DNA of 6,587 bases from Clostridia bacterium (GTDB lineage: Bacteria; Bacillota_A; Clostridia; Christensenellales; Aristaeellaceae): positions 1 to 6,587 of the forward strand of contig JAFQEB010000001.1 in NCBI GenBank assembly GCA_017399225.1, read 5' to 3'. The notes under the pieces are model-generated. The model searched no databases, had not been told where the DNA came from, and worked only from the letters and a program-made list of their open reading frames with translations. This document shows positions 1 through 4,579 of this stretch, piece after piece; the first letter of the stretch is position 1; every line of letters begins with the position of its first letter. A program made the position numbers and the translations under genes.

Positions 1-95
1 CCGCGCTTCTGAGGGCAGCTCTGCAGAATGGGCGCGGTAGACTTGTTGATAGCCTTCTCGCGGCCCTTGCGAACCAGCTGATTGATCGTGGGCAT
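1..95 (-). CDS. rpsL: Ribosomal protein S12, N-terminal part (runs off left edge)
   Basis: The minus strand from the ATG at 95-93 reads [20 protein letters not shown] and continues to residue 31 at the window edge. This is the nearly invariant N-terminus of bacterial ribosomal protein S12, a 30S subunit protein at the decoding centre. Only about a quarter of the protein is visible, so the K43 and K88 streptomycin-resistance positions lie outside. A strong GGAGGT ribosome binding site (plus coordinates 102-107) precedes the start. The gene follows ybxF on the same strand after a 78-nt gap with no terminator seen, so the two are probably cotranscribed. In related genomes rpsG, fusA and tuf follow, which would be to the left of the window. 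Confidence 0.97.
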   Translation of the reverse strand, partial: MPTINQLVRKGREKAINKSTAPILQSCPQKR

Positions 96-173
96 GAGAG
101 CACCTCCAAATTTATATCCAAAAGATTCCGCAACCCTCGGATTCTTATTGGCATAGTAATGGGGAAAACCTGG

Positions 174-416
174 TTACCTGAGCGTGGCGGCGGCAGCGCA
201 GCCGATGGTCAGCCCGCAGGCCCTGCCAAGCTCCTTGACCGACTCGACCCTGACCGGACGCATTCCCGCTTCCTCAACGGCGCGGACGATCTTCTGGTAC
301 AGGAACGTATCGACGTCATTGGCGACATACACGCGCACAGCCTCCCCGGCCTTCAGCGCACGGAGCACCGCCTTGGTACCCACTGCCTTCTTCGCAGCGG
401 CCTTGAGTTCTTCCAT
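174..416 (-). CDS. ybxF: L7Ae/L30e-family ribosomal protein (YbxF-like)
   Basis: An 80-residue protein with the L7Ae/L30e RNA-binding fold. GTKAVLRALKAGEAVRVYVA at residues 13-32 and VKELGRACGLTIGCAAAA near the C-terminus match the pattern of Bacillus YbxF (GTKQ..KALK and KLGKACGI.VGAAAVA). Its length equals that of the family. Bacterial members bind kink-turn RNA; YbxF is associated with ribosomes, but its exact role is unsettled. The start at 416 is supported by a GGAGG ribosome binding site (425-429) with 8-nt spacing. The gene normally sits between rpoC and rpsL. Here rpsL follows as expected, but what lies upstream is a private promoter and a divergent spoIID-like gene instead of rpoC. 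Confidence 0.93.
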   Translation of the reverse strand: MEELKAAAKKAVGTKAVLRALKAGEAVRVYVANDVDTFLYQKIVRAVEEAGMRPVRVESVKELGRACGLTIGCAAAATLR

Positions 417-427
417 TGCGCTTACCT

Positions 428-447
428 CCCGGTTCGGGCAGAGCCCG
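428..447 (-). promoter_or_regulatory. Overlapping hairpins next to the ybxF ribosome binding site
   Basis: In the ybxF leader two small stems compete. CGGGC-TCT-GCCCG (plus 435-447) and CCCG-AAC-CGGG (plus 428-438) share bases. The second stem runs into the GGAGG ribosome binding site at 425-429 and could partly mask it. On the opposite strand the first stem is followed by five T residues, but no plus-strand transcript is known here that it would terminate. A regulatory role is inference only. Confidence 0.35.
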
Positions 448-527
448 TTTTTGTCCGTCGGCGCTCGTTTGCGGTTAGGCGCACCTCAAAAGGGCACACT
501 CCACCACAGCAAGCGCTCAACTCGTTT

Positions 528-556
528 AGTGTATCATTTTTCAGTGTCCTTGTCAA
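528..556 (-). promoter_or_regulatory. Sigma-A-type promoter for ybxF-rpsL
   Basis: Minus-strand TTGACA (plus 551-556), a 17-bp spacer and TACACT (plus 528-533), with TGA just ahead giving an extended -10. The predicted start is near 521, leaving a leader of about 105 nt before ybxF. It has the same TTGACA-17-TGATAC architecture as the predicted rpoB promoter in this window. The short repeats AGTGT (528-532, 543-547) and ACACT (496-500, 556-560) lie in and around it. Confidence 0.75.
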
Positions 557-692
557 CACTTTTTCGATGGATTTTTTCTTGATTTTACGGCTTTTTCCCG
601 CTGTTTTACCATTCCTGCCGATAGCGTTTTCATGCACACAATTTCTGGCGTATCCATTGCGCGTCAAAAAATCGTTTTCGCCGTTGTACTTT

Positions 693-721
693 TCATGTTT
701 TCCCGCTCCCCTGCATATACT
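693..721 (+). promoter_or_regulatory. Sigma-E-like sporulation promoter for the spoIID-like gene
   Basis: TCATGTT (693-699), 14 bp, then CATATACT (714-721) fits the sporulation sigma-E pattern (-35 close to ATATT, -10 close to CATACAnT, 13-15 bp spacing), differing by about one base in each box. The predicted start near 728 is 11 nt ahead of the AAAGGAGG ribosome binding site (739-746). In Bacillus subtilis spoIID is a sigma-E gene, which agrees. No convincing sigma-A promoter was found in front of this gene. Confidence 0.5.
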
Positions 722-753
722 GTAGGCAATTCCCGCCCAAAGGAGGCGTTCCC

Positions 754-1689
754 ATGCGATGCACCCGACTGCTGCCCCTGCTGTTCCTCCTCGCCCTGAC
801 CGGCTGCGCCGCCCAGACGCCTTCCCAAAGAAACGCCCCTCCCCTGCCCGCCGCCTCCGCCGAACCGCCGCTGATCGATGTGTACATCGTCGACGCCGAC
901 GCCATCGTCCGCATGGACGTAGAAAGCTATGTCGCCGGCGTGGTCGCAGGCGAAATGCGGAATGACTGGCCCATGGAGGCCCTCAAGGCACAGGCCATCC
1001 TGGCGCGCACCTTCGTCCTCCGCTTTCTGACAGAGAAGGAGAGCCGCTATCCCGGCGCGGATATCTCCACAGACGTCCGGGAGGCACAGGCCTACGACGC
1101 CGACGCCGTTAACGAGCGCATCCTCACCGCCGTGCAGGGGACCGCCGGAGAAGTCCTCATCACAGAAGCCGGAGAGCTGCCTTACACCTGGTTCCACGCC
1201 CACTCCGGCGGCTCGACCGCCCTGGCCCGGGAGAGTCTCGACTGGCAGGATCAGGAGCCCGGCTACACCGCCGTCCTGCCCGGCATGGACAGCGAGGCCG
1301 CGCCAGCCTCCGCCAAAGCCTGGAGCGCTTCCTTTCCCGAAGAGGATTTCGTTGCCGCCTGCCGGGCCGCAGGGGCGCCTGTCTCCGGCTGCCAGCGCGT
1401 GACCATCGCCGAAATCGGCCCCAGCGGCCGCGCCGTAACGCTGGATGTGGACGGCGTTCCCGTGAATGCCGCCCGGCTGCGTATTTCTTTGGGAAGCACC
1501 ATCATGCGTTCCACTCTGCTGACCGAGCTTGCCGCAGAGGACGGCGTCATCCGCATGGCCGGACGCGGCTACGGCCACGGCGTCGGGATGCCCCAGTGGG
1601 GCGCATACGCCCTGGCAGAGGACGGGCTGACCGCTGAGGATATCGCGCTTCATTATTATAATGGGCTCCAGCTCGTTCGCGTCTGGTAG
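754..1689 (+). CDS. spoIID: SpoIID/LytB-family lipoprotein, probable stage II sporulation protein D
   Basis: A 311-residue exported protein. The N-terminus has arginines, a hydrophobic stretch (residues 6-16) and the lipobox LTGC at 15-18, so a lipid anchor on Cys18 is predicted. A Pro/Ala linker follows to about residue 40. The SpoIID domain shows its three signatures: YVAGVVAGEM with Glu67 where the catalytic acid lies, WFHAHSGGSTALARE (146-160), and RGYGHGVGMPQWGA (271-284; the usual Ser after Met is Pro). SpoIID is a lytic transglycosylase that cuts glycan strands stripped of stem peptides during forespore engulfment, working with SpoIIP and SpoIIM. Neither partner is in the window. Bacillus SpoIID is usually held by a membrane helix, so the lipobox is a difference. 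AAAGGAGG at 739-746 fixes the ATG at 754. A vegetative amidase-enhancer role is the alternative; the sigma-E-like promoter favours sporulation. Confidence 0.85.
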   Translation: MRCTRLLPLLFLLALTGCAAQTPSQRNAPPLPAASAEPPLIDVYIVDADAIVRMDVESYVAGVVAGEMRNDWPMEALKAQAILARTFVLRFLTEKESRYPGADISTDVREAQAYDADAVNERILTAVQGTAGEVLITEAGELPYTWFHAHSGGSTALARESLDWQDQEPGYTAVLPGMDSEAAPASAKAWSASFPEEDFVAACRAAGAPVSGCQRVTIAEIGPSGRAVTLDVDGVPVNAARLRISLGSTIMRSTLLTELAAEDGVIRMAGRGYGHGVGMPQWGAYALAEDGLTAEDIALHYYNGLQLVRVW

Positions 1690-1690
1690 C

Positions 1691-1718
1691 AAAAAGAGAC
1701 GGAGTTCTTCACTCCGTC
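1691..1718 (-). terminator. Intrinsic terminator of the sdpR-sdpI-CPBP operon
   Basis: On the minus strand an 8-bp stem, GACGGAGT / ACTCCGTC (plus 1698-1705 and 1711-1718) with a 5-nt loop, is followed by TCTTTTTGC. It lies 9 bp past the CPBP stop codon. On the plus strand the hairpin is followed by CCCCTC, so it should work poorly for the convergent spoIID-like gene, whose stop codon is only 8 bp from the stem. Confidence 0.8.
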
Positions 1719-1727
1719 CCCCTCATA

Positions 1728-2486
1728 TTAGATAAACAAGATCCAGATCAGCTTCGATACCACATGGCAGCCGCCGTGGGCGATCATCGCGTAGCGCAGG
1801 CCGAACCTGCGGTACAGCCAGCCGAAGGCCAGCCCGAATGCGCCGTTGAGCAGGATGCAGCGGATGACGATCACCGTCGTCAGGCCGAACATCATGTCGT
1901 TCGCCGGCAGATGCCCCGCTGCAAACAGCAGCGCAGACGCCACATTTGCCGCCACCAGCACCGCCGTGCTGACGCCCTCCCGCTTTCGCTCAAAGAGCAG
2001 GTGCAGCACGAACGCCACCAGCGACATCATGAACAGCCGCAGCATGACCTCCTCGATCACCGCGCCGTAAGTGACCGTTGCCAGCAAAAACGGCACCGTC
2101 GGTTTCACTGCGTACACGTCCAGCAGTGCCGGCTCATATTTGCCAAAGAACAGCAGATCCGGTAGGATCAGCGCCAGACCGCCGATCACAGCAATGATGA
2201 TCGCCGCCATCAGGGGCTTCTTCGTGATGTGCCGCTCATCCTTCCACAGGCCAACCTTCTTGCCCAGCCAGATGCCCGCCGCGCCCAGCACCAGGCCGTA
2301 GCCCGCGCTCTGCATCGCGGTCACCAGACCCAGCAGCGTGTCGTTGAGGCCCTGAGCGTAGACCTCCTGCTTTATTTCGTCCGGGAAGCTTTCCAGTTGG
2401 TAAAGCCCCACCGTGAAGCCGCCGATCAGGCCCACCACGGCGAAGAACAGTAGCGTCTTCCAGTATTTCCTGACGAACGCTTCCAT
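1728..2486 (-). CDS. CPBP-family intramembrane metalloprotease-like protein (Abi family)
   Basis: A 252-residue, multi-helix membrane protein. The family motifs are present: EEVMLR (Glu145, Glu146, Arg150; EExxxR), FAAGH (Phe188 to His192; FxxxH) and HGGCH (His237; HxxxN/hydrophobic, here ending in His241). CPBP proteins include Rce1-type CAAX proteases and many bacterial proteins tied to bacteriocin production or self-immunity. The catalytic residues are intact, so it may be an active protease with an unknown substrate. Hydrophobic segments are visible around residues 10-30, 50-73, 92-114, 132-165, 173-191 and 200-226. The start at 2486 is chosen because GGAGG lies at 2495-2499 with 8-nt spacing and the protein then begins MEAFVRKYWKTLLFF; an upstream in-frame ATG would add 23 uncharacteristic residues overlapping sdpI. 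It follows sdpI after 19 nt and ends the operon. Confidence 0.85.
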   Translation of the reverse strand: MEAFVRKYWKTLLFFAVVGLIGGFTVGLYQLESFPDEIKQEVYAQGLNDTLLGLVTAMQSAGYGLVLGAAGIWLGKKVGLWKDERHITKKPLMAAIIIAVIGGLALILPDLLFFGKYEPALLDVYAVKPTVPFLLATVTYGAVIEEVMLRLFMMSLVAFVLHLLFERKREGVSTAVLVAANVASALLFAAGHLPANDMMFGLTTVIVIRCILLNGAFGLAFGWLYRRFGLRYAMIAHGGCHVVSKLIWILFI

Positions 2487-2505
2487 AATATATGCCTCCC
2501 CGCGC

Positions 2506-3150
2506 TTACTTGATCTTTCCCTTGAACAGCAGGTAGGAGTACACCGTGGGCGCAACGATCATCACCACGAAGGCCGCCACCATCACCCACAGGAACGCGC
2601 CGCCGATCAGAGCGCAGAGCATGATCAGCAGGCCGCAGGCAACCCAAATGGGGCCAGCAAAGCGATGGGTGCGGTTCCAGTTGGTCTCGTCCGCCAGCGT
2701 CCAGGGCAGCTTGATGCCCAGCGTGTAGCTATGCTTGCACTTGGGCAGCCAGTTGCCGATGATGGCCAGCATCAGACCCACCAGCAGCGGCAGGATGATC
2801 TGCACGTTCATGTCCATGCCCAGGGCGGTGCAGTACACCAGCGCATTCAGCACGACCGACATCACCGGGATGATCCACAGCACCAGGCCGAACACCTTAC
2901 CCTCCAGGTTCTCGGCTTTGGGATCCATTTTGAGGCTGCCCAGGCCGCACAGCCACTGGAACGCCACCAGGATCAGCGGCAGACCGAACACGCCGAAGGC
3001 CTTGCTGCTCCAGCCGTCCACCTCGCCGGCGGCGTTGAAGTGGATCGGGAACTGCTCGGGCAGCTTACTCCACAGGATGACGCCCGCCAGCATGGGCAGC
3101 AGCGTGATGATCGTGGTGACGATGAGGGTCTTGCAGTATTTCTTGAACAT
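2506..3150 (-). CDS. sdpI: SdpI-like immunity/signalling membrane protein (DUF1648 plus SdpI domain)
   Basis: A 214-residue membrane protein close in length to Bacillus SdpI (about 207). The first helix (about 8-27) is followed by the DUF1648 signature LPEQFPIHFNAAGEVDGWSS (30-49). Further helices lie at about 51-68, 88-110, 115-133, 165-183 and 184-205. GNWLPKCKHSYTLGIKLPW (132-150) followed by TLADETNWNRTH (151-162) is the SdpI-domain signature. In Bacillus subtilis SdpI protects against the SDP killing peptide and also recruits the repressor SdpR to the membrane, relieving repression of sdpRI. Here it starts one base after the repressor's stop codon, so translational coupling is likely. 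No sdpABC-like toxin genes are in the window. A simple paralogue with another envelope-stress role is possible. Confidence 0.88.
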   Translation of the reverse strand: MFKKYCKTLIVTTIITLLPMLAGVILWSKLPEQFPIHFNAAGEVDGWSSKAFGVFGLPLILVAFQWLCGLGSLKMDPKAENLEGKVFGLVLWIIPVMSVVLNALVYCTALGMDMNVQIILPLLVGLMLAIIGNWLPKCKHSYTLGIKLPWTLADETNWNRTHRFAGPIWVACGLLIMLCALIGGAFLWVMVAAFVVMIVAPTVYSYLLFKGKIK

Positions 3151-3151
3151 A

Positions 3152-3418
3152 TCAGTTATCCCCTTTCAGATTGCTGACCCAGAACAGCACGTCCTCCAGC
3201 ACGGAGGTGTTCAGGGTGTAGATGATGAACTTGCCGTCCCGCTGGTCGCGGATGAGGTCCGCGTCCTTGAGCACGGACAGATGACGGGATACCGCCGCAG
3301 CGGTGATATCGAATTTCTCGCAGATCTCGCCTGCGGTTTTGCTGCCGCTTCGCAGCATTTGAAGGATTTCCCGGCGCGTCGGGTCCGACAGCGCCTTCAA
3401 GGTCTCCTGCAGCGACAT
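3152..3418 (-). CDS. sdpR: ArsR-family transcriptional repressor (SdpR-like)
   Basis: An 88-residue winged-helix protein. LKALSDPTRREILQML (7-22) is the typical first helices of ArsR/SdpR regulators, ITAAAVSRHLSVLKDADLI (38-56) the recognition helix region, and RDGKFIIYTLN (60-70) the beta wing. No ELCVCD-type metal site is seen, so it is not an arsenic or zinc sensor of the classical kind. SdpR is known to be inactivated by binding to its membrane partner SdpI, which is the next gene. The start at 3418 is preferred over an upstream in-frame ATG at 3475 because AAGGAG lies at 3428-3433 and the protein then begins MSLQETLKALSDPTR, standard for the family. The upstream ATG would also lie within the operator. 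It is probably autoregulated through the palindrome at 3476-3491. Confidence 0.92.
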   Translation of the reverse strand: MSLQETLKALSDPTRREILQMLRSGSKTAGEICEKFDITAAAVSRHLSVLKDADLIRDQRDGKFIIYTLNTSVLEDVLFWVSNLKGDN

Positions 3419-3468
3419 TGAGGCTTTCTCCTTTCTCAGCCGGCTCCGGATGCCGGCGCCACTTACGT

Positions 3469-3491
3469 TTAACATTTAACATAAGTGTTAA
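3469..3491 (-). promoter_or_regulatory. Probable SdpR operator
   Basis: Plus strand: two tandem copies of TTAACAT (3469-3475, 3476-3482), the second forming a perfect inverted repeat with TGTTAA (TTAACA-TAAG-TGTTAA, 3476-3491). The palindrome covers the predicted transcription start of sdpR (about 3489), where a bound ArsR-family dimer would block RNA polymerase. The extra half-site could allow a second dimer or extended binding. Confidence 0.6.
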
Positions 3492-3495
3492 TTGT

Positions 3496-3524
3496 ATGAT
3501 AGCAGAAAACCGGGCTGCTGTCAA
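3496..3524 (-). promoter_or_regulatory. Sigma-A-type promoter of sdpR-sdpI-CPBP
   Basis: Minus strand TTGACA (plus 3519-3524), 17-bp spacer, TATCAT (plus 3496-3501). The predicted start near 3489 lies in the operator and gives a leader of about 70 nt, which includes a GCCGGC hairpin (3439-3444 with 3452-3457). The -35 box sits inside the loop of the upstream gene's terminator hairpin. Confidence 0.75.
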
Positions 3525-3534
3525 CCCGGTTTTC
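3505..3534 (-). terminator. Probable terminator hairpin after the MBL gene
   Basis: A perfect 10-bp inverted repeat, GAAAACCGGG (3505-3514) and CCCGGTTTTC (3525-3534), with a 10-nt loop, begins 8 bp past the MBL stop codon. The A-run/GC-core/T-run form is that of a bidirectional intrinsic terminator, although on the minus strand the T-run is only four long before CTGC. Its loop and arm also hold the -35 box and spacer of the sdpR promoter. Confidence 0.65.
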
Positions 3535-3542
3535 AAAAAAAA

Positions 3543-4439
3543 TCAATATTTGATTTCCGAAGGCAGGCGATCCGCCAGCCAGACCTCGCCGTCGGTGGTG
3601 AGGGTCACGAAGCCCGGCACCGTCCAGACGCAGTTCATCCCCTGGCGCTGGATGTACTTCTTGCCCTCCGTCGTGCGCTGGTTGTTGGTCACCACGCTGA
3701 TGAGCGGAGACACCGCCGCAGCATAGTCCGCGTCCAGCTTTTCCAGACCGTGGTGAGGATACTTGAGCACATCCGCCTTGAGGGCCGCTCCCATAAGCGC
3801 AACAAGCTGCGCCTGGCCGGTCTCCTCCAGATCTGCCGCCAGCAGCATCGTGCGCTCGCCGAAGGTCACATAGAGCTGGGCCGAACGGTCATTGAGCGCC
3901 TCGGGCTTGCCCTCCAGCATCCAGACCTCCAGAGTCGCGCCGCCCAGGGTCAGGGTATCGCCGTCCTGATAGTGCATGACGGGGATGCCCGCCTTTTCCG
4001 CAAAGCCGACAGCCTTCTGCATATGGGTGTTGGTGTTCTCGTCAAAGCAGATCCACAATTCGCCCACGGTCACTTCCTTGATCAGGTCGCGGAAGCCGCC
4101 GATGTGATCCTCATGGGGGTGCGTGTTGACCACCCGGTCAATATGGGTGATACCCAGCTGCTTGCACATATTGGTGATCCGCTTGGCCTGGCCCTGGGTG
4201 GCACAGTCCACCAGCATGGTCTCCCCGCCGCAGCGCAGGAAGATCGCATCGCAGTTGAGGATCTGGGGGAAGATGACCTCCAGCAGCGCCGCATCCTCCG
4301 CAAAGGCGAAATTCGCCCCGGCATCCGGCGTGTTGATACGGTCGATCAGCACAGGCAGAGCCGTTTCCTCCGCCCCTGCGGGCAGCATCGGCAATGTCAG
4401 CACGGCGCACATAAGCAGCGCCAGGATCCTTTTCAGCAT
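3543..4439 (-). CDS. Secreted metallo-beta-lactamase-fold hydrolase (ComEC C-terminal-like)
   Basis: A 298-residue protein with a signal peptide (Lys-Arg at 3-4, hydrophobic core 5-19, likely cleavage after AGA at residue 23, no lipobox Cys), so it should act outside the membrane. The metal-binding motif THPHEDHIGG (106-115; His107, His109, Asp111, His112) is complete. LLAADLEE (199-206, Asp203) and KYPHHG (226-231) give the later ligands typical of the ComEC/Rec2-like MBL proteins. Such proteins occur both fused to the DNA-uptake channel ComEC and as free-standing secreted hydrolases; substrates are mostly unknown, with nucleic acids or phosphoesters the usual suggestion. No ComEC membrane channel or DNA-binding domain is attached. 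The start at 4439 follows a GGAGGGG site (4448-4454). It has its own promoter and terminator and appears monocistronic. Confidence 0.85.
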   Translation of the reverse strand: MLKRILALLMCAVLTLPMLPAGAEETALPVLIDRINTPDAGANFAFAEDAALLEVIFPQILNCDAIFLRCGGETMLVDCATQGQAKRITNMCKQLGITHIDRVVNTHPHEDHIGGFRDLIKEVTVGELWICFDENTNTHMQKAVGFAEKAGIPVMHYQDGDTLTLGGATLEVWMLEGKPEALNDRSAQLYVTFGERTMLLAADLEETGQAQLVALMGAALKADVLKYPHHGLEKLDADYAAAVSPLISVVTNNQRTTEGKKYIQRQGMNCVWTVPGFVTLTTDGEVWLADRLPSEIKY

Positions 4440-4487
4440 TCCAGTTTCCCCTCCGAATACGGCTTGCGAAAAAATCGCTTCATTTTA

Positions 4488-4516
4488 TATATACCATTTT
4501 TGCAGTACATCCGCAA
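4488..4516 (-). promoter_or_regulatory. Promoter of the MBL hydrolase gene
   Basis: Minus strand TTGCGG (plus 4511-4516), 17 bp, TATATA (plus 4488-4493), with TGG giving an extended -10. The predicted start near 4481 leaves a leader of about 40 nt. The -35 box is a weaker match to consensus than in the other promoters here and lies within the left arm of the palindrome at 4510-4538. Confidence 0.55.
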
Positions 4517-4538
4517 ATAAATAAGAAAAATTTGCGGA
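4510..4538. repeat. 9-bp inverted repeat between divergent promoters
   Basis: TCCGCAAAT (4510-4518) and ATTTGCGGA (4530-4538) are perfect inverted copies around an 11-bp A-rich centre. The repeat overlaps the -35 box of the MBL promoter and ends 6 bp before the -35 box of rpoB. It could be an operator for a dimeric regulator, or a hairpin; no regulator is evident. Confidence 0.7.
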
Positions 4539-4544
4539 AAGCAC

Positions 4545-4573
4545 TTGACATTCCCGCAAGTCTATGATACCAT
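4545..4573 (+). promoter_or_regulatory. Sigma-A-type promoter of rpoB
   Basis: TTGACA (4545-4550), 17-bp spacer, TACCAT (4568-4573), with TGA giving an extended -10. The start is predicted near 4580. In most Firmicutes rpoB is read from upstream ribosomal-protein promoters through rplL; here no ribosomal-protein gene lies upstream in the window, so this promoter would carry rpoB expression. Confidence 0.72.
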
Positions 4574-4579
4574 TTAGAA

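Noticed and set aside
435..452. Plus-strand intrinsic terminator CGGGC-AGA-GCCCG followed by TTTTT
   Set aside because: No plus-strand transcription unit ends here; the stem is only 5 bp and is more naturally read as part of the minus-strand ybxF leader.
159..725. 188-codon plus-strand frame over ybxF and its promoter
   Set aside because: No ribosome binding site or motif; it is antisense to ybxF and then runs across promoter DNA.
664..1692. 342-codon open frame on the minus strand opposite the spoIID-like gene
   Set aside because: Gly/Ala-rich composition without any recognisable motif or ribosome binding site. The plus strand carries clear SpoIID signatures.
2413..3177. 254-codon plus-strand frame opposite sdpI
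   Set aside because: His/Gln-rich shadow translation; SdpI on the minus strand explains the open frame.
3492..4520. 342-codon plus-strand frame opposite the MBL gene
   Set aside because: It is antisense to a well-supported metallohydrolase, covers both the sdpR promoter and the MBL promoter, and has no family motif.
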